This document shows, one piece after another, positions 34,156 to 48,620 of a stretch of DNA of 64,000 nucleotides. The DNA comes from Nitrobacter sp. 62-23 (lineage in GTDB: Bacteria > Pseudomonadota > Alphaproteobacteria > Rhizobiales > Xanthobacteraceae). The notes beneath the pieces were generated by a model. It was not told where the DNA came from and ran no database searches. It saw only the letters and a list, made by a program, of their open reading frames with translations. The stretch is taken from contig NZ_MKSM01000104.1 of NCBI RefSeq assembly GCF_001897285.1, positions 1-64,000 on the forward strand, read 5' to 3'. Position 1 is the first letter of the stretch; each line of letters starts with the position of its first letter. The translations under genes and the position numbers were made by a program.

Positions 34156-36048
34156 TTATTCCAGAAATCCAATCGAAATCCATGGAAACGCGGCCACGGC
34201 GATCAAGCCGATCAACAGTGCCAGCATGTACCCCCAGATCGGCCTGATCCCGTCGGCAGGATCGACGCGGCCGATGGCGCAGGCGGCATAATAGCCTACG
34301 CCGAAGGGCGGAGCGAACAGGCCCATGCCCATGGCCAGAATGACGACCATCGCATAGTGAACCTCGTGAATCCCGACGGCTCTGGCGATGGGGAACAGCA
34401 GCGGACCGAACAGCACGACGGCCGGAATACCTTCGAGCACGCTGCCGAGAACGGCGAAGGCCGCGATCGAGACGGCGAGGAAGGCGCCGCCGCCACCGGG
34501 CAGGCCGGCCATCGTGGCCGCCAGAGACCGGGAAAAGCCCGACTGTGTCAGCCCCCAGGCCATCGCGGTCGCCGCTCCGATGATAAGCAGGATCGCCCCC
34601 GATAAAGCGGCGGTTTCAATCAGCATCGGCAGCAACCTACGCCAGTCGAACCGACGATAGAGCAACAGGCCTGCGAGAACGGCATAGACGATACCGATGG
34701 TCGACACCTCCGTCGCGGTCGCGATTCCTTCGACAACGGCGGCGCGGATCACGAACGGCAGCGCCAGCGCGGGCAGGGCAACGACGAACGTCCGGACGAT
34801 CTCGCCGGCCCCGGCCTTTTTGATGTGGCTCAGGTCGTCGCCACGGTGCCGCCACCACACCAGCGCCGACAACGTGATCGCCAGCACGGCGCCGGGAAGC
34901 AATCCGCCGGTGAACAGCGCCGCGATCGATACACCGGTCACCGAGCCGATCGTGATCAACACCAGACTCGGCGGAATGGTTTCGGTCTGGGCGCCGGTGG
35001 CAGCGAGCAGGGCGACGAGGTCACCCGGTTCGGCTCCGCGCTTCTTCATCTCCGGAAACAGCACGGGAGCCACGGCCGCCATGTCCGCCGCCTTGGCCCC
35101 GGAAATGCCTGACACCAGATACATCGCGCCGACCAGCACATAATGCAGGCCGCCGCGAACATGGCCGAGCAGGCTGGCAAGGAACGCCACCATGGCGCGC
35201 GCCATCCCGGTCATTTCGATCAGCAGGCCGAGGAAAACGAACAGCGGAACGGCGAGCAGGATGAGGTGGCTCATGCCCTCGTCCATCCGTCCGACCAGCA
35301 CAGTTAAAGGCGTTCGCGTCGTCAGCGCCAGGTATCCGTAGGTCGCAAGACCGAATCCGAAGGCGATCGGCACGCCTGCGAACACGCAGACTCCAGCCAC
35401 GCCGACGAAAAAGATCAGGAGGTTCAGGTTACCCAGCGGCAGCAGCCACGGCTGCATCAGCCAGAATGCGGAAATCACGACGACGACGGTCGCGACCGCG
35501 CCGAGCAGGGTCCGCATGTTGCCGGTGCGCACCAGCCGCAGCAGCGCGAAGACGGCCATCAGGCCAACGCCCACCGGCAGCGCCGCGGTGCGCCACGCGT
35601 TGGAAATCTGCAACGCCGGCGTGGTGATGAAGCTTTCGTCATAGGCATAGTCCCACGACGGCCGGACTATCAGGATCAGGAAGGCGAGGGCCGCGCAAAC
35701 CGCGACTGCGTCGAGAAAGGCGCGTTGCGCGGGACGAGACTGCGCGACCAGCGCGGTCATGCGCATGTGCTCGCCGCGGCGGAACGCCGCGACCGCACCC
35801 AGCATCGCCAGCCACAGGAACAGGACGGATGCCAGTTCATCGGACCAGATGAGCGGCCGGTGCAGCAGGTAGCGGGAAACCACGCCCGCGAACAGCACTA
35901 CGATTTCCGCGGCGACGAGCGCGGCTGCCGGCACTTCGACGAGATAGCCGAGACAGGCGTCGAGCGATGCCCCGAGCGGATGCCGGCGCGGGGTATCCGG
36001 CGTTTCCACGTCAGCCGTCGCGCCTCCCGTACCTTCGGCGTGAGCCAT
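34156..36048 (-). CDS. TRAP transporter fused small/large permease (DctQM)
   Basis: A 630-residue inner-membrane protein. The N-terminal ~170 residues form four helices of the small DctQ subunit (WSDELASVLFLWLAMLG is a typical DctQ segment). From ~200 on there are about twelve helices of the DctM large subunit, including SGAKAADMAAVAP, GAQTETIPPSLVLITIG and GLFAPPFGVGYY. It drives Na+-coupled uptake of organic acids delivered by the periplasmic binding protein. AGGAG precedes the ATG. dctP ends 30 bp upstream. Confidence 0.93.
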   Translation of the reverse strand: MAHAEGTGGATADVETPDTPRRHPLGASLDACLGYLVEVPAAALVAAEIVVLFAGVVSRYLLHRPLIWSDELASVLFLWLAMLGAVAAFRRGEHMRMTALVAQSRPAQRAFLDAVAVCAALAFLILIVRPSWDYAYDESFITTPALQISNAWRTAALPVGVGLMAVFALLRLVRTGNMRTLLGAVATVVVVISAFWLMQPWLLPLGNLNLLIFFVGVAGVCVFAGVPIAFGFGLATYGYLALTTRTPLTVLVGRMDEGMSHLILLAVPLFVFLGLLIEMTGMARAMVAFLASLLGHVRGGLHYVLVGAMYLVSGISGAKAADMAAVAPVLFPEMKKRGAEPGDLVALLAATGAQTETIPPSLVLITIGSVTGVSIAALFTGGLLPGAVLAITLSALVWWRHRGDDLSHIKKAGAGEIVRTFVVALPALALPFVIRAAVVEGIATATEVSTIGIVYAVLAGLLLYRRFDWRRLLPMLIETAALSGAILLIIGAATAMAWGLTQSGFSRSLAATMAGLPGGGGAFLAVSIAAFAVLGSVLEGIPAVVLFGPLLFPIARAVGIHEVHYAMVVILAMGMGLFAPPFGVGYYAACAIGRVDPADGIRPIWGYMLALLIGLIAVAAFPWISIGFLE

Positions 36049-36078
36049 CTTGATCTCCTGGCGTCCGAGGGCCGGCTT

Positions 36079-37101
36079 TTATGCGAGCCTGCCGACCGAC
36101 TTCTCCAGCAACGACCACGCCTGATCGCCGTATTTGCCCTTCCATTCGGAATAGAAACCGGCGGAATGCAGCTTGTCGCGGAACGGGGTGAGTTCGGGCT
36201 GATTGAAGATCAATCCCTTGGCGGTGAGCTCGGCCTGGACCGTCGCATTCAGCTTCTCGATATCCTCACGTTCCTTGACCGCCGCCGCGTTGATGTTCCT
36301 CGCGACGATTTCGCGGATGTCGGCCGGAAGCGCCTCCCAGGCGCGACGGTTAGCCAGGAACCAGAAGCCGTCCCACATATGATTCGTCAGCGAGCAGTAT
36401 TTTTGCACCTCATACAGCTTGGCGGCCGCAATGAGCGCCAGCGGATTTTCCTGACCTTCGACGACCTTCGTCTGCAAGGCCGAATAAACCTCGTTGAAGT
36501 TGATCGAGGTAGGAGAGGCGTCGAACGCCTTGAACATCGACGTCCAGAGCGGCGATACCGGCACGCGTATCTTGAATCCCTTGAAGTCGCCCGGTCCGTT
36601 GATCGGCCTGGTCGATGATGTGGTCTGCCGGAATCCGTTGTCCCAGATCTTGTCCATCACCACGAGATTGGACCTGGTGATCTCGCTACGAACGTATGCG
36701 CCGAGTTCGCCATCCATGGCTTTCCAAACCGTCGCGTAATCCGGAAACGCAAAGCCGATGCCGTTGATCGATGCCGCCGGAACCAGTCCGGACAGGATCA
36801 GGCCCGACATGGTGAAAAACTCAACGCCGCCGGAACGGATCTGGCTGAGCGAGTCGGTATCGGAACCGAGCTGATTGCTGGAAAAAATCTGCACATCGAC
36901 GCGCCCGTCGGTCTCGGTTTTGATCGCGGCCGACATTTCCTTGGCGCGGACGTTCAGCGGATGCGACTCGGGCAGGTTGTTGGCGAATTTGTAGGAAAAC
37001 TCGGCTTTCTGCGCGCGCGCCACGAACGGCGCACCGACACCGCTTAGGGCAACCGTCGCCGCAGCCGACGCTTTCAGCACTGTACGACGCGAAAAGCCCA
37101 T
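36079..37101 (-). CDS. TRAP transporter solute-binding protein (DctP)
   Basis: A 340-residue periplasmic protein with a twin-arginine signal (FSRRTVLK, cleavage near ARA at ~30). The DctP/TAXI-type fold is shown by NNLPESHPLN, the QIRSGGVEFF segment and KGFKIRVP, which contains the carboxylate-binding Arg of DctP proteins. ATG 37101 with GGGAGACGG upstream is chosen over an ATG at 37173. It heads the operon dctP-dctQM-acyl-CoA ligase. The ligand is probably a monocarboxylate, from the linked ligase (inference). Confidence 0.92.
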   Translation of the reverse strand: MGFSRRTVLKASAAATVALSGVGAPFVARAQKAEFSYKFANNLPESHPLNVRAKEMSAAIKTETDGRVDVQIFSSNQLGSDTDSLSQIRSGGVEFFTMSGLILSGLVPAASINGIGFAFPDYATVWKAMDGELGAYVRSEITRSNLVVMDKIWDNGFRQTTSSTRPINGPGDFKGFKIRVPVSPLWTSMFKAFDASPTSINFNEVYSALQTKVVEGQENPLALIAAAKLYEVQKYCSLTNHMWDGFWFLANRRAWEALPADIREIVARNINAAAVKEREDIEKLNATVQAELTAKGLIFNQPELTPFRDKLHSAGFYSEWKGKYGDQAWSLLEKSVGRLA

Positions 37102-37483
37102 CTGAACCGTCTCCCTGACGTCTATTGCTGGTCCAGCAAGTCCACGATACGAAGCGCCACGTCTGGTCATCACTCCGCGGTCACCGCGTCAAGCACTTCG
37201 CGCAAATTCCCACCGGGACCAACTAGGTCACGATCTCCTTGCAGGATTATTCCGAGGTCAATCCTGGGTTCAATAAAGATGTCGATCTCAGCCGAGCTTA
37301 CGGAAACGCCGCCAAGCCTTTGCGATTTCTGATATAAAAAACATTCCATAATATACCTTATGCGAATCAGAGACGGCGTCTCTGACCTGATGGCCCGGCG
37401 CGGATGGATCCATTTGACTTCCCCGTTGGACCCTTCCGCGAGCGAACATGTCTGGTCCGCGCTTCCAGATCCGGCTCGTCTGT
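37102..37483. other. regulatory gap between czcA and the TRAP operon
   Basis: 382 bp on the same-strand boundary. An AT-rich patch at ~37335-37360 (minus strand GGTATATTATGGAATG, TTTTTTATATC) probably contains the TRAP operon promoter or operator. A perfect 8-bp inverted repeat TCAGAGAC-GGC-GTCTCTGA lies at 37367-37385, about 100 bp after czcA; it lacks a T-run, so an operator is as likely as a terminator. Confidence 0.45.
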
Positions 37484-41686
<4,203 letters not shown>

Positions 41687-41690
<4 letters not shown>

Positions 41691-42958
41691 CTCGCAGTCC
41701 CCCGCGTCAGCACCAGCGGATGACCGACGAGACCCTCGATCGTTGCGACGGCGACGTGAAAATTCTGCTGGGCCTCCTGTTCGCGCAGGCGCGCCTGAGC
41801 GACGCTTGCCTGCGCATCGAGCACTTCGAGCAGCGTGAAGCGCCCCTGCCCGTATCCCTCGAAGATGGCGTCGGCTGCCTGGCTCGATTTCGGAATCGCC
41901 ACGTCGCGCAACACTTTCAACTCGCGCAACGATCCCTGCAACGAATCGTAGGCGCGGCCAGCGAGCACGATCAGCGTGTTGCGATTGGCTTCGCGCTCCG
42001 CCCTCGTTTTCGCGAGGCTTTCCCGAGCGGACAGGATGTTGCCCTGGTTCTGGTCAAACACCGGAATGGGAACGGACAGCGACAGCCTGACAGCGTCGTC
42101 GCCGGTCTCGTTATAATGACGCCAGCCGGCGCCGACGCGAACGTCCGGATAGGGCTTCAACCTCGCCAGCAGCAGTTCGGCGTTGCGCTGCGCGTAAACC
42201 GCGGTCCAGCGCATCAGTTGCGGATTTGAATCGATCGCGGCGACAACGGCCTGAAAAGAGGGTGGCCGCCCCAGATCGTCGAGCCGACCGGAAACGACTG
42301 AAAACTTCGCCGTGGCGTCGCCCATCAGCACCGCCAGTTCGCGCCGGGCGCTGGCGAGCGTCGAACTCACCCGCTCGCGATCCGCCTTCACCAATGCGGA
42401 CGCGACTTCAGCCCGGCCGATTTCAGCAGGTGATGATGCTCCGGCGTCCACACGCCGGTGCAGCAACGGGGACAACTTGTCGATCGCGGCGATCTGCTCG
42501 TCCAGTATCCGGACCCTGCGCTGCGCGCCGAGGACGCCCAGAAAGGCGACAGCCGTCTCCGACAGAACTTCGAGACGCACCGCCTTGCGCTGGATGGCGG
42601 CGGCCTCGACGCCGGCCTGCCCGACGGCAATTCGCGCGTCGCGCTTGCCGAAAAGCTCGAAGAGCTGGCTAATCTGCAGCGTGGTCTCCGCCGATTTCGT
42701 CCCACGATAGCGCCCGGAGCCGAACGAATTGTCCTGCTCATAGGACAGTTCGGGATTGATCAACGCACCGGCCTGGATGCGCTGGCCGGTTGCGATTCCG
42801 ACATCGCGCTCGGCGGCGGTCAGGCGCGGATTGGCGGCGAGCGCGCGCTGAAGCGCGGTCTTCAAGGTGAGCGTTTGCGAATGCGACGTCGCCATCAGCC
42901 AAGGGCTGACCAGCAGCGCCATCGTCCCCGCGAGACGCGCGACGGTTTTCGATAGCAT
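41687..42958 (-). CDS. czcC: CzcC-family outer-membrane efflux protein
   Basis: A 423-residue outer-membrane factor of the TolC/OEP superfamily with a signal peptide (cleavage near SHS at ~27) and two OEP repeats rich in long helices (TLKTALQRALAANPRL at the start of repeat 1, KPYPDVRVGAGWRHY before repeat 2). It is first of the three efflux genes and overlaps czcB by four bases. It completes the outer-membrane channel of the metal pump. Confidence 0.9.
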
Positions 42959-43011
42959 GGAAGATCCTGACGAACGGCGGAATCAGGGCGTCAATACGCC
43001 CGCGAACACGT

Positions 43012-43392
43012 TCAGGTCAGGCGTTTTGGTGGCGGAGTGTCGATGCCCGGAACAAGATCGGAGGCGCGAGAAAGCACTTTCGGCATCGCGGCGATCTGAG
43101 GTTCGATCGTCATGGAAAGCGACGGAGGGTTCGGCAGCGAAACCGGAAAACAGCCATGACAATGGTGTTCCGGGACGATTTCGGGGCCACCGGTGTCCGT
43201 AGGGTCCGGCGTCATCGAGACGACGATCCGGCCTTCGGGAGCGGTCACGTCGATGTCGAGGCATTGATGCAGCGCGCCAGACAACAAATAAGCCACAATC
43301 AGAAACACGACCGCGATCCTGCTGCGCGAGACGCACGGGCGAACGGTTTGATCGTGGGAGGTGGTGAGGGTCAATGGCCTACTTCGTCCCAA
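43012..43392 (-). CDS. small His/Cys protein upstream of czcCBA
   Basis: Up to 126 residues with one hydrophobic segment (IAVVFLIVAYLLSGAL, ~27-42), then a periplasmic part with the motif EHHCHGCFPVSLP at ~75-87. The clustered His and Cys residues suggest metal binding or sensing. It lies 53 bp before czcC on the same strand, so it is probably the first gene of the efflux operon. The frame opens with TTG at 43392 and no ATG start is available before the membrane segment, so the start is uncertain. No established family name is assigned. Confidence 0.6.
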   Translation of the reverse strand: MGRSRPLTLTTSHDQTVRPCVSRSRIAVVFLIVAYLLSGALHQCLDIDVTAPEGRIVVSMTPDPTDTGGPEIVPEHHCHGCFPVSLPNPPSLSMTIEPQIAAMPKVLSRASDLVPGIDTPPPKRLT

Positions 43393-43531
43393 GCCAGCGA
43401 TGTGTGTCTAACACGCCCGCGAATGGCGAGTCGACTGCAACACTATAACACATCCGGAGGTTTCGCGAGGAGGCGGACTGGCGGCTGCGCGGACCATATA
43501 TGCCGCCGCTGTCTGCGCCTGGAGAGTTCCA

Positions 43532-44248
43532 TCAAGCCGTCCGCGCTGCATACTCGCGCCAACCTTTTGCGCGCAGCCGGCACGCCGGGCACTCGCCGCA
43601 ACCATAACCCCAGTCATGCCGTGCACCGCGTTCGCCGAGATAACAGGTATGCGAGCGCTCGCGGATCAGATCGACCAGCCCCGCCTCGCCGAGTTCATGC
43701 GCAAGCGACCAGGTCGCGGCCTTGTCGAGCCTCATCAAGGGCGTGTGCAGTTCGAACTGTCTGGCCATCCCGAGATTGAGCGCGGCTTGCAGCGCCTTGA
43801 TGGTATCGTCGCGGCAATCCGGGTAGCCGGAATAGTCGGTCTCACACATGCCACCGACAATGTGTGATATGCCGCGCCGATAGGCCAGCGCCGCCGCGAA
43901 GGTCAGGAATACGAGATTGCGGCCTGGCACGAATGTATTGGGCAGTCCGCCCTCGCCCATTTCGATCGCGACGTTGCGGGTCAGCGCGGTATCGGAAATC
44001 TCCGCGAGCGTCGGAATGGCAAGCGTATGGTTTTCGCCGAGCTTCCCGGTCCAGTCCGGACGCAGCGATCTCATGCCAGCGAGCAGGTTGTCCCGGCATT
44101 GGAGTTCGATGACGTGGCGCTGGCCGTAGTCGAAACCCAGCGTCTCGACCCGCGCAAAGCGTTGCAGTGCCCAGGCAAGACAAGTCGCGGAGTCCTGCCC
44201 TCCGGAGAACAGCACCAGCGCGGTGCGGGAGGCTGGTTGATCGGTCAT
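43532..44248 (-). CDS. queC: 7-cyano-7-deazaguanine synthase
   Basis: A 238-residue ATP-dependent enzyme that converts CDG to preQ0 in queuosine synthesis. The PP-loop is SGGQDSAT (~14-21). Zinc cysteines lie near the C-terminus ([10 protein letters not shown], then GCGECPAC). ATG 44248 is chosen over an in-frame TTG at 44266. No preQ1 riboswitch is recognised upstream. Other que genes are not in the window. Confidence 0.94.
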   Translation of the reverse strand: MTDQPASRTALVLFSGGQDSATCLAWALQRFARVETLGFDYGQRHVIELQCRDNLLAGMRSLRPDWTGKLGENHTLAIPTLAEISDTALTRNVAIEMGEGGLPNTFVPGRNLVFLTFAAALAYRRGISHIVGGMCETDYSGYPDCRDDTIKALQAALNLGMARQFELHTPLMRLDKAATWSLAHELGEAGLVDLIRERSHTCYLGERGARHDWGYGCGECPACRLRAKGWREYAARTA

Positions 44249-44382
44249 GGCGAAAGCCAATAACACCCCTCGCCTTTACGCGCCAATCAGCGGGGGTTGC
44301 GCGGCCGGTCGCCTGCTTTTTGCTGGGACGGCGGCGCGGCTTGCGGCATAGAGGATGCACATTTCTCGCTATCGGTGACTTG

Positions 44383-45216
44383 ATGATGACCCCTTCCCGC
44401 GATATTTCATGCCTGATCGAAATCATGGCGCGACTGAGAACGCCCGGCACCGGCTGCCCGTGGGATCTCGAACAGACGTTCGCGACCATCGCGCCCTACA
44501 CCATCGAAGAAGCCTATGAGGTGGCGGAGGCGATCGCGCGCAACGATCTGGTCGATCTCTGCGACGAACTCGGCGATCTGCTGTTGCAGGTGGTCTTTCA
44601 CGCGCGCATGGCCGAGGAGCAAAATGCCTTTTCGTTCGGCGATGTGGTCGAAGCGATCACGCGCAAGATGGTCCGGCGGCATCCGCATGTATTTCCCGAC
44701 AGTTCAGGATACATCGCGCCGTCGGACGTCAAGGGAACATGGGAACGCATCAAGGCGGAAGAAAAGGCCGAACGCGCCGCGCGCAAATCGACGAACGAAG
44801 CGCCGGCCTCGGGTCTGCTCGCGGGCATCAAGGCCGGACAGCCCGCGCTGGCGCGCGCAATGGCCCTGCAGTGGAAGGCCTCTACGGTCGGATTCGATTG
44901 GAACGATCCTCGGGCCGTGCTCGCCAAGATCCGCGAGGAAGCCGACGAGATCGAGACGGCGCTGGATCGCGGCGACAAATCCGACATCGCGTCCGAGACC
45001 GGCGATCTCATGTTCGCGCTGGTCAACCTCGCGCGTCATGTCGATGCCGATCCTGAAATGGCGCTGCGCGGAGCCAATACGAAATTCGAGCGGCGCTTCG
45101 CTTATATCGAACAGACTCTTGTCGCGAAGGGCCGCTCGTTGGAGGATGCGTCTCTCGCCGAGATGGATGCATTATGGAATGAGGCCAAAGCTCAGGAAAA
45201 GGGTTTGAGCAGTTAG
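44383..45216 (+). CDS. mazG: nucleoside triphosphate pyrophosphohydrolase MazG
   Basis: A 277-residue protein with two tandem MazG domains: the first with EEAYEVAEAI and DELGDLLLQV, the second with EEADEIETAL and ETGDLMFALV. These acidic EExxE/ExxD sets bind Mg2+. It hydrolyses non-canonical and canonical NTPs to NMP and PPi. Full length compares with E. coli MazG (263). It is divergent from queC and convergent with the aldehyde dehydrogenase gene. ATG 44383 and 44386 are adjacent options. Confidence 0.93.
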   Translation: MMTPSRDISCLIEIMARLRTPGTGCPWDLEQTFATIAPYTIEEAYEVAEAIARNDLVDLCDELGDLLLQVVFHARMAEEQNAFSFGDVVEAITRKMVRRHPHVFPDSSGYIAPSDVKGTWERIKAEEKAERAARKSTNEAPASGLLAGIKAGQPALARAMALQWKASTVGFDWNDPRAVLAKIREEADEIETALDRGDKSDIASETGDLMFALVNLARHVDADPEMALRGANTKFERRFAYIEQTLVAKGRSLEDASLAEMDALWNEAKAQEKGLSS

Positions 45217-45230
45217 AGCCAAGGCCCGGT

Positions 45231-46667
45231 TCACACACCGGTCTGGCTGATGAACTTGGTGATGAGATAAGCCTCCATCGCCTCGATGCCGCCCTCGGAG
45301 CCGTAGCCGGAATCCTTGACGCCTCCGAACGGGTTTTCCGGCAAAGCGAGCCCGACATTATTAATAGCCACCATGCCGCTCTCGATCTCTGCACCAATCG
45401 CGGTCGCTGTCTTGGTCGAACTTGTGAAGGCATAGGACGCGAGCCCGTACGGCAGGCGGTTCGCCTCCTCCGCGGCCTCGTCGAAGGTCGAGAACGGCGA
45501 GATCAGCGCCAGTGGGCCGAACGGCTCCTCGTTCATGGCGCGGGCGCCCTTCGGCACGTCGGTCACCACAGTCGGTTCAAAAAAGTAACCCTTGTTTCCG
45601 ATGCGATGTCCGCCAGCCGCGAGCTGGCCGCCCTTGCCGATCGCGTCCTGCACAAAACCCTCGACGGCGGCAACGCGACGCGCGTTCGCGAGCGAGCCCA
45701 TCTTTGAATCGGCATCGAGTCCGTTGCCGACCTTGATCGCCTTCGCGGCTTCGGTGAATTGGCCGACAAAATCCTTGTATACCTTGTCCTGCACCAGAAG
45801 CCGCGTCGGTGCGATGCAGACCTGACCAGCGTTGCGAAACTTGGCGCCGGCGATGATCTTCACCGCGCCTGCGATATCGGCATCGTTGAACACAATGGCT
45901 GGCGCGTGGCCGCCAAGTTCCATGGTCGCGCGCTTCATGTGCTGACCGGCGAGTGCGGCGAGCTGCTTGCCGACCGCGGTCGAGCCAGTAAACGATATTT
46001 TCCTGATAACCGGATGCGGGATCAGATATTCGGAGATTTCGGCGGGCACGCCGTACACGAGATTGATGACTCCATCGGGCACGCCCGCATCGACAAATGC
46101 CCGCAGCAGTTCGGCGGGAGACGCCGGTGTTTCCTCCGGAGCCTTGACGATGATCGAGCAGCCGGCGGCAAGCGCGGCCGACAGCTTGCGGCAGACCTGA
46201 TTGATCGGGAAATTCCACGGCGTGAAAGCCGCCACCGGCCCGACCGGCTCCTTGATCGCGATCTGGTAGATGCCGGGGCCGCGCGCCGGAATCACCCGGC
46301 CATAAGCGCGACGGGACTCTTCGGCGAACCATTCGATGACATCGGCCGCCACCAGCGTCTCGATCCTCGCCTCATTGAGAACCTTGCCCTGCTCCATGGT
46401 CATCAGCGTTGCGATGTTGTCGGCGCGCTCCCGCATCAAGGCCGCCGCCTTTCGCATGATCTTGCCGCGCTCGAAAGGCGCGACCGCGCGCCAGACCTTG
46501 AAGCCCTTCTCGGCCGCGGCGAGAGCTTCATCGAGATCGGAGCGATCGGCGTGGGCCACCGTGCCAATCTGTTCCTCGGTAGCAGGGTTGAGCACGGCCA
46601 GGGTTTTTCCGGATGCACTGGGACGCCATTTGCCGTCGATCAGCAGCGATGTGTTTTGATAGCTCAC
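45231..46667 (-). CDS. gabD: NAD(P)-dependent succinate-semialdehyde dehydrogenase
   Basis: A 478-residue aldehyde dehydrogenase. The catalytic Cys is in [12 protein letters not shown] (~283), and the general base Glu is in MELGGHAP (~250). The NAD-binding motif is FTGSTAVGK, and PWNFPINQ is typical of the SSADH/glutarate-semialdehyde group. It oxidises succinate semialdehyde to succinate; a related semialdehyde is possible. No GABA transaminase gene is adjacent. Confidence 0.85.
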   Translation of the reverse strand: MSYQNTSLLIDGKWRPSASGKTLAVLNPATEEQIGTVAHADRSDLDEALAAAEKGFKVWRAVAPFERGKIMRKAAALMRERADNIATLMTMEQGKVLNEARIETLVAADVIEWFAEESRRAYGRVIPARGPGIYQIAIKEPVGPVAAFTPWNFPINQVCRKLSAALAAGCSIIVKAPEETPASPAELLRAFVDAGVPDGVINLVYGVPAEISEYLIPHPVIRKISFTGSTAVGKQLAALAGQHMKRATMELGGHAPAIVFNDADIAGAVKIIAGAKFRNAGQVCIAPTRLLVQDKVYKDFVGQFTEAAKAIKVGNGLDADSKMGSLANARRVAAVEGFVQDAIGKGGQLAAGGHRIGNKGYFFEPTVVTDVPKGARAMNEEPFGPLALISPFSTFDEAAEEANRLPYGLASYAFTSSTKTATAIGAEIESGMVAINNVGLALPENPFGGVKDSGYGSEGGIEAMEAYLITKFISQTGV

Positions 46668-46788
46668 GGGCCTCTCCTGAGAGTTTCCTGCGATGATTTA
46701 AATCGCATCGAATAATGCGCCACCTTGCCGGTCAAGCCTGTCCTGCGCGGCCCTGCCTTGCGAAGACGGGAGAGGACGGCGCAGTTGG

Positions 46789-48168
46789 TCAAAGGGGATG
46801 CGGTATCGCGGCGTACCGGTTGACGAGAATGTCGCGTTTGGTCTCGTCGACGCGGACTGTCATATCGTAACGGCCGTCGCGCAGTTCCTTGGCGAGCACC
46901 TCGGAATTGCGGTGCAGCCAACTGATCGCCGCGCCGTCGGAGGCATCGACCGACAGGTCCAGCGTGGTTCGGGTCGCCGCGAGCCGGTCTTCGATCGCCG
47001 CCAGCAGCTTATCGAGCCCTTCGCCGGTTTCGGCGGAGACGAGGAAGCACGGCACTTCAGCCGAGCGGCGCGCCGCGATGTTTTCCAGATTTTCTCGCTG
47101 ATCCGCGTAGAAGCGATCGATCTTGTTCCAGACTTCGAGAATGCGAGCTCCGTGTTCCGGATCGATGCCGAGTTGGCGCAGCACGGCCTCGACATCGTGC
47201 TGCTGCGCCTCTGCGTCCTCGTGCGAAATGTCGCGAACATGGAGGATAACGTCTGCCTCCATCACCTCTTCGAGCGTCGCGCGAAAAGCGGCGACAAGCT
47301 GGGTCGGCAGATTGGATATGAAACCGACCGTGTCCGACAGCATCGCCTTGCCGCCATGCGGCAGCGTCAGCGCGCGCAGCGTCGGATCGAGGGTCGCGAA
47401 CAACATGTCGGCGGCCTGGACGTCGGCGCGCGTCAGCCGGTTGAACAGCGTCGATTTCCCGGCATTGGTATAGCCGACCAGCGCGACCACGCGATAAGGC
47501 ACGCGTCGCCGCCCGGCGCGATGCAGCCGCCGCGTCGCCTGCACCTTCTTCAGTTCGTTCTCCAGCCGCGTAATGCGGTCGCCGATCAGGCGGCGGTCAG
47601 CCTCGATCTGGGTTTCGCCGGGGCCGCCCATGAAACCAAAGCCGCCACGCTGCCTTTCAAGATGAGTCCACGAGCGCACCAGACGGCTACGCTGATAGTT
47701 GAGATGGGCAAGCTCGACCTGAAGCGCGCCCTCCTTCGTCTTGGCGCGGCGGCCAAAAATTTCAAGGATCAGGCCGGTCCGGTCGAGCACCTTGGTGCTC
47801 CAGGCTTTTTCCAGATTGCGCTGCTGGATCGGCGACAGCGCGCAATCCATCACCACGAGATCGGCGCCTTCGGCGGTAATCAAGCCGGTCAATTCCTCGA
47901 CCTTGCCCTTGCCGAGATATGTCGCGGGCCTGATCTGGTTGACCGGCGCGATGATCGCCTTGGCGACGTCGAGATCGATCGCGCGTGCGAGGCCGGCGGC
48001 CTCATCCAGCCGGGCATCGCTGTCGCGCATGGCATGTCCCGCCTGCGGCGTGCCGGCGTCGTCGCGCCGTATCCGCAGATAAGGGCCGATGACAATGGCC
48101 CGCCCGGTCGGTTTGCCCTGCATCGGCCCTGAACGGTCGATGCCCCCCTGGGGATGCCGGGGTTCCAA
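46789..48168 (-). CDS. hflX: HflX ribosome-associated GTPase
   Basis: A 459-residue GTPase. The N-terminal HflX domain has the GGPGETQIE signature. The G domain follows with GYTNAGKST (~231-239), DTVGF and NKID. HflX splits stalled 70S ribosomes under stress. It follows hfq on the same strand by 20 bp, the usual hfq-hflX pair. The frame opens with TTG at 48168; ATG 48123 is another possible start, so the N-terminal 15 residues are uncertain. Confidence 0.93.
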   Translation of the reverse strand: MEPRHPQGGIDRSGPMQGKPTGRAIVIGPYLRIRRDDAGTPQAGHAMRDSDARLDEAAGLARAIDLDVAKAIIAPVNQIRPATYLGKGKVEELTGLITAEGADLVVMDCALSPIQQRNLEKAWSTKVLDRTGLILEIFGRRAKTKEGALQVELAHLNYQRSRLVRSWTHLERQRGGFGFMGGPGETQIEADRRLIGDRITRLENELKKVQATRRLHRAGRRRVPYRVVALVGYTNAGKSTLFNRLTRADVQAADMLFATLDPTLRALTLPHGGKAMLSDTVGFISNLPTQLVAAFRATLEEVMEADVILHVRDISHEDAEAQQHDVEAVLRQLGIDPEHGARILEVWNKIDRFYADQRENLENIAARRSAEVPCFLVSAETGEGLDKLLAAIEDRLAATRTTLDLSVDASDGAAISWLHRNSEVLAKELRDGRYDMTVRVDETKRDILVNRYAAIPHPL

Positions 48169-48188
48169 TCAGGAAACTTTCATGTTGC

Positions 48189-48437
48189 TCAAAGCGGAGC
48201 GTCCTCGCCGCCTTCGAATAACTGGATCGGGGCGCCCGGCATGATGGTTGAAATCGCATGCTTGTAGACGAGCTGCGAATGACCGTCCCGCCTGAGCAGC
48301 AGGCAGAAATTGTCGAACCAGGTGACAATTCCCTGCAGTTTGACGCCGTTCACCAGAAAGATGGTCAGTGGCGTCTTGGTCTTTCGAACGTGGTTGAGGA
48401 AGGTGTCCTGAAGGTTTTGTGCGCGGTCTATCGCCAT
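48189..48437 (-). CDS. hfq: RNA chaperone Hfq
   Basis: An 82-residue Sm-like protein with Sm1 ([24 protein letters not shown]) and Sm2 (YKHAISTI) motifs; Sm1 is longer than shown by its core and spans ~22-45. It forms a hexamer that pairs small RNAs with mRNAs. In alphaproteobacteria hfq often follows ntrX; here dat lies between. Confidence 0.97.
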
Positions 48438-48620
48438 TTTTATTATCCCGCAGTTTTGTTTGTCTTTTTTGGACCGGACACAGCTCTCCCCGGAGCGTCT
48501 CCTGGCCGCCGGCCCCCTTTGAGATCCTCCTCGCGGACCCGGCGCCTTTGATTAGAAGGCAGAGCATGAGGTTAGGCAAGCCGGTTCGGGCCGCGGGTTC
48601 GCCCGGATAGGCAAAAACTG

